Made by a program: the position numbers and the translations under genes
Part shown: positions 25,502-33,725 of the stretch, piece after piece
How the letters are laid out: every line of letters starts with the position of its first letter
Numbering within the stretch: the stretch's first letter is position 1
Notes under the pieces: generated by a model
Database searches by the model: none
What the model was told of the DNA's origin: nothing
What the model saw: the letters and a program-made list of their open reading frames with translations, nothing else
DNA from: Hydrocarboniphaga sp965279055
Lineage (GTDB): Bacteria > Pseudomonadota > Gammaproteobacteria > Nevskiales > Nevskiaceae
DNA: 64,000 nucleotides
NCBI RefSeq assembly: GCF_965279055.1
Contig: NZ_OZ257125.1
Span: 1,922,001 to 1,986,000 of the forward strand
Direction: 5' to 3'

Positions 25502-26359
25502 ATGGATAAGTGGAATCTGATCATCGATGTCGCTCTGTGCGAAAACTGCAACAACTGCGCGCTGGCGGCGAAAGACGAGCATGTCGGTAATGACTTTCCC
25601 GGCTATTCGGCGCCGCATGAGTCCAGTGGCGAGAGCGTGGTCAAGATCCACCGCAAGGTGCGCGGCAGCGGCAGCCAGGTGGATGCGGCCTACCTGCCGA
25701 GCCTGTGCAACCACTGCGATGACGCGCCCTGCGTGAAGGCGGGCGGCGGTGCGGTGCGCAAGCGCGATGACGGCATCGTGATCATCGATCCGCTCAAGGC
25801 AAAGGGTCGTCGCGATCTGGTGGATGCCTGCCCCTACCACGCCATCGTATGGAACGAGGAGCAGCAGCTGCCGCAGACCTGGATCTTCGACGCGCATCTG
25901 CTGGACCAGGGCTGGAAGGTGCCGCGCTGCGTCCAGGTGTGCCCGACACGGGCCATGGAGGCAGTAAAACTGTCGGACCAGGCGATGGCGCGCCGCGCGA
26001 GCACCGAGCAGCTCGCCGTGCTGCGGCCGGAGCTCGGCACGCGGCCTCGTGTGTACTACCAGAACCTATACCGCTATTCGCACTGTTTCGTCGGCGGCGA
26101 AGTGTGCGCCCTCGTCAACGGGGTTGAAGAGTGCGTCGAGGACGCCAAGGTAAGCCTGAGCCGGGACGGAGCGGCAGCGATGCAATCGCGAACGGGTGCC
26201 TTCGGGGAATTCCGCTTCGACGGCCTCTTGCCCGAAAGCGGCGAGTACGAGATCACGGTCGATCATCCCCTCCACGGCGCCGCCACGGCACGCGTGCAAC
26301 TGGGCGCTCAGAGTGTGAGCCTGGAGGCCATCAGGCTCGGCCCCGTCGCCGGCGAATAG
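25502..26359 (+). CDS. Transhydroxylase-like Fe-S small subunit with C-terminal Ig/Cna_B-like domain
   Basis: The 285-residue protein matches the beta subunit of pyrogallol transhydroxylase: an N-terminal ferredoxin domain (about 1-155), the link ELGTRPRVYYQNLYRY (about 181-196) and a C-terminal Cna_B/transthyretin-like domain (about 200-285). Cysteines 13, 16, 19, 69, 72, 77, 110, 143 and 147 remain. The fourth Cys of the first motif is Ala23, and the CxxC expected near 127-130 reads TWIFD. Three of the four ligands of one [4Fe-4S] cluster are therefore gone, leaving two complete sets. It transfers electrons or stabilises the Mo subunit. Confidence 0.82.
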   Translation: MDKWNLIIDVALCENCNNCALAAKDEHVGNDFPGYSAPHESSGESVVKIHRKVRGSGSQVDAAYLPSLCNHCDDAPCVKAGGGAVRKRDDGIVIIDPLKAKGRRDLVDACPYHAIVWNEEQQLPQTWIFDAHLLDQGWKVPRCVQVCPTRAMEAVKLSDQAMARRASTEQLAVLRPELGTRPRVYYQNLYRYSHCFVGGEVCALVNGVEECVEDAKVSLSRDGAAAMQSRTGAFGEFRFDGLLPESGEYEITVDHPLHGAATARVQLGAQSVSLEAIRLGPVAGE

Positions 26360-26477
26360 AGTCGCGCATCTCCGACGATCCATGCGAATGCGCGCGGCAG
26401 CGCTGTATTTTGAAAAGTTGGACAGCAATCAGTTGCAGCGATGACCTGCGACCCCATCGAGCCGAAGCAAGCCTCGC

Positions 26478-27449
26478 TCACGCATTGCCCATACCGCGAC
26501 GCGTACTGCGAAACACGCTTGGCGATACGCCGCAGCGCTTGGTAAAGAATCTCGAGAAATAGGCGGGATCCTGAAGGCCGCAACTGGCCGCGATCTGTGC
26601 AATGGACATGTTGGTGTACAGCAGCTCACGCTTGGCTTCGAGCAGGCGGCGGCAGCTCAGGTGTTCCAGCGGGGGAACACCCGTCAGACGCAGGCAGGCT
26701 TGGCGAAGCCGCTCGTGGCTGACATGGAGCATGCTGACGTAGTCGGCAATGCTTTGAGTGCCGCGAAAGCCTGCATCCAGGAGCTGAAGGAAGCGCATCA
26801 CCAGCGGAGAATCGGCACTGCGATCGGGCGGGCTAGACGTTTTGTCGTCGCTCAAGCGAAGCACGGCAACCAGCAGGCTGACCAGACTCGACTCCATGGC
26901 GGCGCGATGGGCCGGCCCCGGTGACTGGAACTCGGCAACGAGCCGGTCGAACAAGGCCTGGACTGGGCCGGGAGACAGAAGCGGCAGTACCACCGCGCGA
27001 CTGAATACCGGTTCCAGCTCCGGGTAGTCGTTTTGGAAACGTCCAAGCAGGGCGTTGGATGACGTGATGATCCATCCCTCCGTGCCAGTGGCGAAGCGGA
27101 ACCCGTGAACAAAGCAGGCAGGCACGCGAATCAGCGCCGGCGCCGCAAAGTCATACAAGCGGTCCTCGGCGTGCATCTGTCCGCCGCCGGTCAGCACCAG
27201 CAGCAGGTGGTGCAGATCGCGGTGACTGTGCGGCCTTATGTGCCAGGAGTTGGGTTCGCTTCGCGCGCGAATCGATTCGACATGGACATATCGATCGTCC
27301 ACTTCTGTGCTGTGCTCGCCGTACAGCTGGTATTTCGGGACGGTCTGGCGAGCGATCCGGGGCAAGGTGAAGATCGGCTGATTGCGGTGTGACAGCTTAT
27401 GCCGAGCCGGGAAAATGTCCAAGAAGTATCGCCATTCTTCCATCGCCAC
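26478..27449 (-). CDS. AraC-family activator, PobR-like
   Basis: The 323-residue protein has an N-terminal cupin sensor domain (HIRPHSHRDLHHLLLVLTGGG, about 70-90) and a C-terminal double HTH, with SIADYVSMLHVSHERLRQACLRLTG and SIAQIAASCGLQDPAYFSRFFTKRCGVSPSVFR in part (about 235-315). It is divergent from pobA with only about 46 bp between starts, the usual arrangement of AraC-type PobR, which activates pobA in response to 4-hydroxybenzoate. Confidence 0.85.
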   Translation of the reverse strand: MAMEEWRYFLDIFPARHKLSHRNQPIFTLPRIARQTVPKYQLYGEHSTEVDDRYVHVESIRARSEPNSWHIRPHSHRDLHHLLLVLTGGGQMHAEDRLYDFAAPALIRVPACFVHGFRFATGTEGWIITSSNALLGRFQNDYPELEPVFSRAVVLPLLSPGPVQALFDRLVAEFQSPGPAHRAAMESSLVSLLVAVLRLSDDKTSSPPDRSADSPLVMRFLQLLDAGFRGTQSIADYVSMLHVSHERLRQACLRLTGVPPLEHLSCRRLLEAKRELLYTNMSIAQIAASCGLQDPAYFSRFFTKRCGVSPSVFRSTRRGMGNA

Positions 27450-27495
27450 CCAATGTTCGCGGTGACATCCTGCCGGTATGTCGCAGGAGAATGAA

Positions 27496-28665
27496 ATGAA
27501 AACTCAGGTCGCCATCATTGGCGCCGGCCCCGCTGGACTGTTGCTCGGCCAATTGCTTCATCACCACGGCATCGATGCCGTCATCATCGAACAACGCAGC
27601 CCGGATTATGTATTGAGCCGAATCCGCGCCGGCGTCCTCGAGCAGGGGACGGTCGAGATTCTGGAGGGTCTCGGTGTTGCGGATCGCCTCCATGCCGAGG
27701 GGCTGGTTCACGATGGAGTGGAGCTGTCCTGCGAAGGTGAGCGTTTGCGAATCAATTTTCGCGAGCTGATAGGCAAGACCGTCACCGTTTACGGACAGAC
27801 CGAAGTCACTCGTGACCTGATGGAGGCCAGAGCCTCGAAAGGCTTGACGACAATTTATGAGGCCGAATCGGTTGAGCTCCACGACGTGCATGGAGATTCC
27901 CCCTTCGTTCGATACACCAAGAACGGCCAGGCTCATAAGGTCAGCTGCAGCATCATCGCGGGCTGCGATGGCTATCACGGTGTAAGTCGCAAGAGCGTTT
28001 TGCCGAGTGCAATTACGACCTACGAGCGCGTATATGATTTTGGCTGGCTTGGCGTATTGGCCGATGTTCCGCCCTGCGCCGAAGAACTGATCTATGCAAA
28101 CTCGGAGCGAGGCTTTGCGCTTTGCAGCATGCGCTCGCTCACTCGCAGTCGCTACTACGTACAGGTACCGGTGGCCGAGCGAGTAGAGGACTGGTCGGAC
28201 GATCGTTTTTGGGAAGAGCTGCGGCGCCGCGTCGGCGAGGACGTCGCTTCACGCATCACCACCGGCCCCTCATTGGAAAAAAGCGTGGCGCCTCTGCGCA
28301 GCTTTGTTGCTGAGCCGATGCGATTCGGGAAACTCTTTCTCGCCGGTGACGCGGCCCATATTGTTCCGCCGACGGGTGCCAAAGGACTGAATCTCGCCGT
28401 GAGTGACGTGTACTACCTTACACAGACGCTCAGCGAGTATTTCCGCTCGCCGTCGGAAAGCGTGCTCGACTCGTATTCCGTGCGAGCACTGAAACGGGTC
28501 TGGAAGGCCGAACGGTTCTCGTGGTGGATGACATCTCAGCTTCACCATTTCCCCGGCAGCGATGCATTCTCACGCCGGATGCAGCGCTCGGAGTTGGAGT
28601 ATCTGTTTCGTTCCGAGAATGCCCAGAAAGTCCTGGCTGAAAATTACGTGGGCCTTCCGCTTTGA
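27496..28665 (+). CDS. pobA: 4-hydroxybenzoate 3-monooxygenase
   Basis: The 389-residue FAD hydroxylase converts 4-hydroxybenzoate to protocatechuate with NADPH and O2. It is close to Pseudomonas PobA throughout: MKTQVAIIGAGPAGLLLGQLLH, SRIRAGVLEQG, GKTVTVYGQTEVTRDLMEAR, IAGCDGYHGVSR, LFLAGDAAHIVPPTGAKGLN and the C-terminal AENYVGLP. The ATG at 27496 follows AGGAGA by 5 bp; 27478 is an in-frame alternative without a good site. The protocatechuate ring-cleavage genes are not in this window. Confidence 0.96.
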   Translation: MKTQVAIIGAGPAGLLLGQLLHHHGIDAVIIEQRSPDYVLSRIRAGVLEQGTVEILEGLGVADRLHAEGLVHDGVELSCEGERLRINFRELIGKTVTVYGQTEVTRDLMEARASKGLTTIYEAESVELHDVHGDSPFVRYTKNGQAHKVSCSIIAGCDGYHGVSRKSVLPSAITTYERVYDFGWLGVLADVPPCAEELIYANSERGFALCSMRSLTRSRYYVQVPVAERVEDWSDDRFWEELRRRVGEDVASRITTGPSLEKSVAPLRSFVAEPMRFGKLFLAGDAAHIVPPTGAKGLNLAVSDVYYLTQTLSEYFRSPSESVLDSYSVRALKRVWKAERFSWWMTSQLHHFPGSDAFSRRMQRSELEYLFRSENAQKVLAENYVGLPL

Positions 28666-28788
28666 GTTCTTTCGTCAATCTTCAACCTCGTCCGATTCGA
28701 AGCTGCGGGCAACGGGATGTCGGTTCGATAATCTACAGACACCTCGTCAACACGAGCATCTGCCTTCGCGGCCCCGATGCCGAACGCT

Positions 28789-29217
28789 TTATTTGATCAG
28801 GGTGACCGGCACCGTGACGAGGTGAACTACCTTCATCGCCACGCTACCGAGAAACATGCCTTTCACGGTACCGAGTCCTCGTGTCCCCATCACGATATGG
28901 TCGCAGTTCAGTCGATCGATCTGTGAGGCGATGGCCTGCTCGGGATTTCCCATCAGGACTTGGACGCGATAGTCGCGGCCGTGCTTTTTGAGCTCGCTAA
29001 TAGCGGGCTCCAGAATCTTGTGTCCTTCGGCAATCTGCATGTCTTGGATGAGTTGAATATCCCCCGCCATCAGGTATTCGCCGTACATCATCGGCCACGC
29101 CTGTACATTGAGCAGGTTTATGCACGCCGGGGCAGCATCAGCGGGCAGATTCAAGGCGTATTGCAGTGCGCGGCTCGAGGATTCGGAGCCGTCGTAAGGA
29201 ATCAGGAGATTTTTCAT
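28789..29217 (-). CDS. Universal stress protein (UspA family)
   Basis: The 142-residue protein begins LLIPYDGSESSSRALQYAL and ends with the nucleotide-binding signature GTRGLGTVKGMFLGSVAMKVVH and a terminal VPVTLIK. The single-domain length is normal. The start MKNLLIPYDG at 29217 is chosen because the longer form lacks a homologous N-terminus. It probably supports stress survival rather than the pathway itself. The 243 bp on its 5' side (29218-29460) show no gene. Confidence 0.88.
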   Translation of the reverse strand: MKNLLIPYDGSESSSRALQYALNLPADAAPACINLLNVQAWPMMYGEYLMAGDIQLIQDMQIAEGHKILEPAISELKKHGRDYRVQVLMGNPEQAIASQIDRLNCDHIVMGTRGLGTVKGMFLGSVAMKVVHLVTVPVTLIK

Positions 29218-29460
29218 GGACGATCCCGCGCTGATGGACAGGCGGTCAGCCTGGGCGTCTATCGCCACTTCCACCTTGATCCAGGTCAGTTTGATCCGCG
29301 TCGATGCGGGTGGCGCTTCGAGTGTGATGCTCTTCTTGTCGTCGCCCGGTCTCTGTCGCTGACGAACTGCTTCTTTACCCGCTTAAACTCGGCGCGTTGC
29401 AGCCTCCTGCAACACGCCGCTTCGCCGAATAAGGCAGCGACACCGTTTGCGCCGGCGAAC

Positions 29461-29661
29461 CTACCCGCAATCCTCATTCACGGAAATCGCGCCCGTTGGG
29501 CATTGGCTGGCCGCCAGGCGTACCACCTCCTCGAATTCCGGTGGCACTTCGCTGACCCGCGCCAGAGCGTAACCGTCATCGTGCATCTCGAACACCTGCG
29601 GGCAGAGCCCCAGGCACGCACGGAAGCCGGCGCAGACGTCAGAGTCGAGACGGACCTTCAT
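29461..29661 (-). CDS. 3Fe-4S ferredoxin of a P450 system
   Basis: The 66-residue ferredoxin has CAGFRACLGLCP (Cys10, 16, 20) and CPTG (Cys54), the CX5C...CP layout of the small ferredoxins that serve bacterial P450s. Its ATG overlaps the P450 stop (ATGA), so the two are coupled. It would carry electrons from an unlinked reductase to the P450. Confidence 0.9.
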   Translation of the reverse strand: MKVRLDSDVCAGFRACLGLCPQVFEMHDDGYALARVSEVPPEFEEVVRLAASQCPTGAISVNEDCG

Positions 29662-30971
29662 TTTGCGCCTTCCGACACCGGGTCGAACTCCAGATTGAGG
29701 TGAGTCAGTCCACGCAGGATGAACGTGGGTAGATAGCCGTATCGCCGCGCGCCCGCCGGCCCGTGGATTTTTTCCGAGATGCGAATATCAGCAGTCCTGT
29801 CGAACGTGCGGTTCAGACTGACAACCGCCTCGGCCCGCGCCAGCGGAGCGCCCGGACAGGCATGGCGGCCACGACCGAATGCCACATGCAAATTCGCGTT
29901 TTCACGGTTGATCTGGAACTCGCCAGGGTTTTCGAACTTGCGCGTGTCCCGATTGGCGGCGCTGTTGGCGATATAGAGGAAGGAACCAGCCGGGATGTCG
30001 ACGCCACCGACCTGCGTCGGTTTCTTTGCCAGGCGGAAGTCGCCCTTTACGGGGCCCTCGATACGCAGGCATTCCTCGACAAAATTGGGGATGAGACTGC
30101 GGTCCGCGCGCAGGCGTTTCTGGATGTCGGGGCGATCGCCAACGATCTGGAAAGCATAGCTGAGCAGTCGCACCGTGGTTTCCTGTCCGGCGGCGAACAG
30201 GTTGGCGGCAATGCGGGCGACATCCAGCGGCGTCGGCACGGACTTGTCGGGGAAGGTGGCCTTGGCGAGTCCGGAAAGCACGTCGCCTTTGGGATTGAGT
30301 CGGCGGTCTTCGATATACGCCGAAAAGGTGCTGTACAGCCACTCCAGCGGAGAGTGGTGGGCTTCGCGATCCTCGGTGCCGCCGATGGTCGCGCTTTCAC
30401 GTTCCTGCCGGATCAGTTGCTGGCGGAACTTGATCCGGTCCTCGGCGGGCACCCCCAACAGATCGGAGACGGCGAGCACGGCGAAAGGCTGGGCGAAGGC
30501 GGCCATGATTTCGCACTCGCCTTTGGCGATGAAGGTGTCGATCTGCTGATCGGCCAGCTTCCACATGAAGTCCTCGTTTTCCTTGAGGCGCTTTGGCGTG
30601 ATCAGCGCCATCAGCAAGGCCCGGTGATTGGTATGCACCGGCGGATCCATGGTCGGCAGCTGATCGAAGAACGGCGTCTTGTCGCGCCAGGCTTCGATCA
30701 GTGCGGAGATGTCTTCGTTCTCGTGGCCCTTCAGCGGAATCGGGCAGCCCGCAAATGGGCCGGTGGTCGACATGCAGGAAGAAAAACGACCAGGATCGTT
30801 GTAGATCTCGAGGGCTTCGTCGTATCCGGTGACCATGAAGATGCCCTGATGCGGCTCGCGCGTGACCGGCGACTGCTCCCTCAGGTAGTCGAAATAGGGA
30901 TAGGGATCGTTGACGAACCGGTCGCTGCGGAAGAAATCGTGCTTTTCGAACTCGTGCTGCTGGTCGGTCAT
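29658..30971 (-). CDS. Cytochrome P450 (soluble class I type)
   Basis: The 437-residue P450 has the haem loop HVAFGRGRHACPGAPLARAE (Cys372), the K-helix ExxR in EECLRIEGP and the I-helix LFAAGQETTVR, with Glu in place of the common Asp of AGxDT. There is no membrane anchor, and AAGGAG lies just before its ATG. It hydroxylates or dealkylates a small hydrophobic substrate. Proximity to pobA hints at oxidative demethylation feeding 4-hydroxybenzoate, but that is only context. Confidence 0.9.
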   Translation of the reverse strand: MTDQQHEFEKHDFFRSDRFVNDPYPYFDYLREQSPVTREPHQGIFMVTGYDEALEIYNDPGRFSSCMSTTGPFAGCPIPLKGHENEDISALIEAWRDKTPFFDQLPTMDPPVHTNHRALLMALITPKRLKENEDFMWKLADQQIDTFIAKGECEIMAAFAQPFAVLAVSDLLGVPAEDRIKFRQQLIRQERESATIGGTEDREAHHSPLEWLYSTFSAYIEDRRLNPKGDVLSGLAKATFPDKSVPTPLDVARIAANLFAAGQETTVRLLSYAFQIVGDRPDIQKRLRADRSLIPNFVEECLRIEGPVKGDFRLAKKPTQVGGVDIPAGSFLYIANSAANRDTRKFENPGEFQINRENANLHVAFGRGRHACPGAPLARAEAVVSLNRTFDRTADIRISEKIHGPAGARRYGYLPTFILRGLTHLNLEFDPVSEGAK

Positions 30972-31543
30972 ATCGACTCCTTATAGTGTGCTTCTGTCTG
31001 GGGCGCGAGCATTTCTTCGCCAATCGCCGGGCTTGCCTTGGATGGTTCCGGCGGGCAGCGAATGGGACACCGTACACCACTGTTGACCATCGGCCGAAGT
31101 ATAAGGAAATCCTGGTCGCGCCCCAAACTCCCTGCAGGATGCGTCCCGATCGGAACTGCTGCGCGCGACACAAAGCACTTGAAGAGCGTCGGAGGTCCGG
31201 GACACGCCGACGCGGCGGAGGGCCGACGAATACAGATGATCGAGGATAGCTTGAATAAGTATATTTTATTCAATGACCTATCGATGCCTCGCCAGACGCG
31301 CCTCGAGCATCTGATGCAGGGATATAGAGCGAAAACAGGCGTCACCCCGGTTAGGCGGGTGGCACGAACGCGGTAAACCCCGCGGATCGGCGCGCCTGTA
31401 GCTTGCAACTGGGCCGCCGCAAGGTGGGATCGCGCCGATCCGGTTTTGGCTGTGGCGCCATGAGGGGCCTCCGGGTACCTCCGAGGCGCAGGTTCCCGGC
31501 GCCTCGACCAATTCAAACGTCGGCTAGAGAAGCGTAAGCGGTG
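30972..31543. other. Divergent intergenic region between P450 and xylX
   Basis: About 570 bp contain no convincing gene. They hold the upstream region of the minus-strand P450 and, at 31251-31273, an AT-rich inverted repeat described separately. The boundary between the aromatic block and the xyloglucan block lies here. Confidence 0.6.
31251..31273. promoter_or_regulatory. AT-rich 8-bp inverted repeat, candidate operator
   Basis: TTGAATAA (31251-31258), seven bases, TTATTCAA (31266-31273) form a perfect palindrome in a GC-rich surround, about 280 bp before the P450 start. It is unlike both the TetR-regulon motif and the LacI-type sites, so it would be for another regulator. Confidence 0.45.
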
Positions 31544-31582
31544 TTGACATCGCTGTGAGTCGCGAAGATGATACCGGTACCA
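31544..31582 (+). promoter_or_regulatory. xyl/xyloglucan operon promoter with LacI-type operator 1
   Basis: A consensus -35 TTGACA (31544-31549) is followed after 17 bp by GATGAT (31567-31572). The palindrome TGATACCGGTACCA (31569-31582) overlaps the -10, so a LacI-family repressor bound there would block the promoter. Related sites occur at 45831, 48809 and 60445. Confidence 0.65.
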
Positions 31583-31630
31583 TACAACGTGGCGCGTCGT
31601 GTGCAAAGCGCCCCATCTGGAGAGAGATCG

Positions 31631-32851
31631 GTGTTGGCGAAGAAGGCAAACCCGCTGGGTGATACGCCATGGGGCGAGATGCTGCCTCAAGACTGGGGAA
31701 GCGCCGTTCTGCTCGGGCGCATGGATTTCGGCGAAGGACCCAGTCCGGTACTGGTGATTCAAGGCCAAGTTTTCGACATATCGGAGCACGCTTCGACCGT
31801 TGCTGAGTTTCTCAGTCGTTACGACAGAAACTCATTACCCGAAGGCACTTCGCGCGGGCCGCTGTCCGCATTGGACTTGCGTGCGCAATGGGCTTGCGAC
31901 GCAGAGCAGGCGCCTGTGCGCCTGCTGGCGCCGATCGACCTTCAATGCATCAAGGCATGTGGCGTAACCTTCGCCGTTTCGGCGATCGAAAGGGTGATCG
32001 AGGAGCGCGCAGGCGGTGACTCGAGTCGTGCACGCGATATCCGGGCCGCGTTGGTCGAACGCGTCGGCGCCGATCTCAAGAGCGTGAAGCCGGGCTCTTA
32101 CGAAGCGCGACGGCTCAAGGCGGTGTTGATTGCCGATGGCCTATGGTCGCAATACCTTGAGGTGGCGATCGGTCCCGACGCCGAAGTCTTCACCAAGGCG
32201 CCGATTCTCTCGGCGGTCGGGTCGGGAGCCTACGTCGGTGTGCGTTCCGATTCGGCATGGAACAATCCGGAGCCCGAGATCGTCATCGTCTGCGACGCCG
32301 AAGGGTGTCCGCGCGGTGCGGCCTTGGGCAACGATGTGAACCTGCGTGATTTCGAGGGTCGCAGCGCGCTGCTGCTCGGCAAGGCCAAGGACAACAACGC
32401 GTCCGCCGCGATCGGTCCGTTCATTCGCCTGTTCGATGCGAGCTTCACGATGGATTCCGTGCGCGATGCGGTGGTGCAGCTCGAAGTGGAGGGCCGCGAT
32501 GGCTTCCGGCTTGCCGGTGAAAGCTCGATGCGCCTGATCAGCCGCGATCCGCTGGAATTGATCGCGCAGACCGTCAGCCGTCACCACCAGTACCCGGATG
32601 GCCTGGTGGTGTTTCTGGGGACAATGTTCGCGCCGACGGATGATCGGGGCGAGCCCGGGCAGGGGTTCACACACAGGCCGGGGGATCGCGTGCGCGTGAG
32701 CACGCCGCGCCTGGGCCTGCTGGATAACGAAGTCTGTGCCTGCGAGGACGCACCGCAGTGGACCTTCGGGGTTTCTGCGCTGATGAAAAATCTCGCGGCG
32801 CGTGGTCTGCTAGGCACTGGTGAGCGGCAGCAGACGAGGGCGCGCGCTTGA
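31631..32851 (+). CDS. xylX: 2-keto-3-deoxy-xylonate dehydratase (XylX), FAH superfamily
   Basis: The 406-residue protein closely follows Caulobacter XylX: LPQDWGSAVLLGRMDFGEGPSPVL, LLAPIDLQCIKACGVTFAVS, DGLWSQYLEVAIGPDAEVFTKAP, SDSAWNNPEPEIVIV, LRDFEGRSALLL and HQYPDGLVVFLGTMFAP, in the same order. It dehydrates 2-keto-3-deoxy-D-xylonate to alpha-ketoglutarate semialdehyde in the Weimberg pathway of D-xylose. The GTG at 31631 with GGAGAGAG 4 bp ahead is preferred, because the ATG at 31568 lies inside the promoter/operator. Its stop overlaps the start of xylB. Confidence 0.9.
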   Translation: MLAKKANPLGDTPWGEMLPQDWGSAVLLGRMDFGEGPSPVLVIQGQVFDISEHASTVAEFLSRYDRNSLPEGTSRGPLSALDLRAQWACDAEQAPVRLLAPIDLQCIKACGVTFAVSAIERVIEERAGGDSSRARDIRAALVERVGADLKSVKPGSYEARRLKAVLIADGLWSQYLEVAIGPDAEVFTKAPILSAVGSGAYVGVRSDSAWNNPEPEIVIVCDAEGCPRGAALGNDVNLRDFEGRSALLLGKAKDNNASAAIGPFIRLFDASFTMDSVRDAVVQLEVEGRDGFRLAGESSMRLISRDPLELIAQTVSRHHQYPDGLVVFLGTMFAPTDDRGEPGQGFTHRPGDRVRVSTPRLGLLDNEVCACEDAPQWTFGVSALMKNLAARGLLGTGERQQTRARA

Positions 32852-33642
32852 GTACCGACAATCTGCTGGCAAACTCGGTCCCGGGCAACGCCGCCATCTA
32901 TCCCAGCCTTCGTGGCAAGCGCGTGCTGATCACGGGTGGTGGCACCGGCATTGGCTCGTCGATCGTTGAAGCCTTTGTTCGTCAGCAATCACAGGTTTAC
33001 TTTGTCGACATCGCCGATGGCGAAGCGCGCGAGCTGGAGCAATCACTGCGTCACGCAAGCGTCGCGCCGCGATTTCTGCACTGTGATCTGACCGATATCG
33101 ATGCGGTGCGCACCACGATCTCGGTGATCGAAGCAGATGGCCCGATCGACGTGCTGGTGAACAACGCTGCTAGCGACGACCGTCACCAGATTGAGGACGT
33201 GACGCCGGCTTACTGGGATCAGCGCATGGCGGTGAATTTGCGCCACCTGTTCTTCTGCGCCCAGGCGGTCGTGCCGGGCATGAAGCTCAGGGGTGGCGGC
33301 AGCATCATCAACTTCGGCTCGATCTCCTGGCATCTCGCGCTGCCGGCGCTGGCCTTGTACGAGACCGCCAAGGCCGGGATCGAAGGCATGACCCGCGCTC
33401 TGGCCCGCGACCTGGGTGTGCATCATATCCGGGTCAACTGCGTCGTCCCCGGAGGCATCCGCACGCCGCGCCAAATGCGCCTCTGGCACACGCCAGCCGA
33501 AGAGGAGCGGATCCTCGATGCGCAGTGCCTCAAGGAAAGAGTCGATCCGCACCACGTTGCGGCAATGGCGCTGTTCCTGGCAGCGGACGATGCCCGCATG
33601 TGCACAGGGCACAGTTATTTTGTCGACGCGGGCTACCGGTGA
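32848..33642 (+). CDS. xylB: D-xylose 1-dehydrogenase (NAD+), SDR family
   Basis: The 264-residue short-chain dehydrogenase has GGGTGIG (about 31-37), NNAA, the catalytic Ser in NFGSISWH and YETAKAG (YxxxK). It resembles Caulobacter XylB throughout (IYPSLRGKRVLITGGG, MAVNLRHLFFCAQAVVPGMK, CTGHSYFVDAGYR). It oxidises D-xylose to xylonolactone, the first step of the Weimberg route. It starts at a TTG overlapping the xylX stop; the next in-frame start would cut the fold. Confidence 0.9.
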   Translation: MSTDNLLANSVPGNAAIYPSLRGKRVLITGGGTGIGSSIVEAFVRQQSQVYFVDIADGEARELEQSLRHASVAPRFLHCDLTDIDAVRTTISVIEADGPIDVLVNNAASDDRHQIEDVTPAYWDQRMAVNLRHLFFCAQAVVPGMKLRGGGSIINFGSISWHLALPALALYETAKAGIEGMTRALARDLGVHHIRVNCVVPGGIRTPRQMRLWHTPAEEERILDAQCLKERVDPHHVAAMALFLAADDARMCTGHSYFVDAGYR

Positions 33643-33644
33643 CC

Positions 33645-33680
33645 GTCCGCTGAGTTCAACGCAAGCGGACACGAGTCCGC
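33645..33680 (+). promoter_or_regulatory. Three-segment alternative hairpin (attenuator-like) upstream of xylE
   Basis: GTCCGCT (33645-33651), AGCGGAC (33664-33670) and GTCCGC (33675-33680) are mutually complementary, so segment 2 can pair with 1 or with 3 (tetraloop ACGA). The 2:3 hairpin ends 3 bp before the Shine-Dalgarno of the leader peptide. Such an arrangement is the hallmark of a switchable leader, but no trigger is known. Confidence 0.5.
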
Positions 33681-33701
33681 ACATTGGAGGAGAGAAATAA
33701 T

Positions 33702-33725
33702 ATGAAACTGGGAAAAACCCTATGA
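33702..33725 (+). CDS. Seven-codon leader peptide coupled to xylE
   Basis: TTGGAGGAGA (33684-33693) is a strong ribosome binding site about 9 bp before an ATG that encodes only MKLGKTL and stops at TGA 33723-33725. That stop overlaps the ATG of the transporter at 33722 (ATGA). The transporter lacks its own good site, so it is probably translated by reinitiation. Confidence 0.5.
   Translation: MKLGKTL

Noticed and set aside
31568..31630. ATG at 31568 as the start of xylX
   Set aside because: It falls inside the predicted -10 and operator, and homologous XylX proteins begin near the later GTG with a proper ribosome site.
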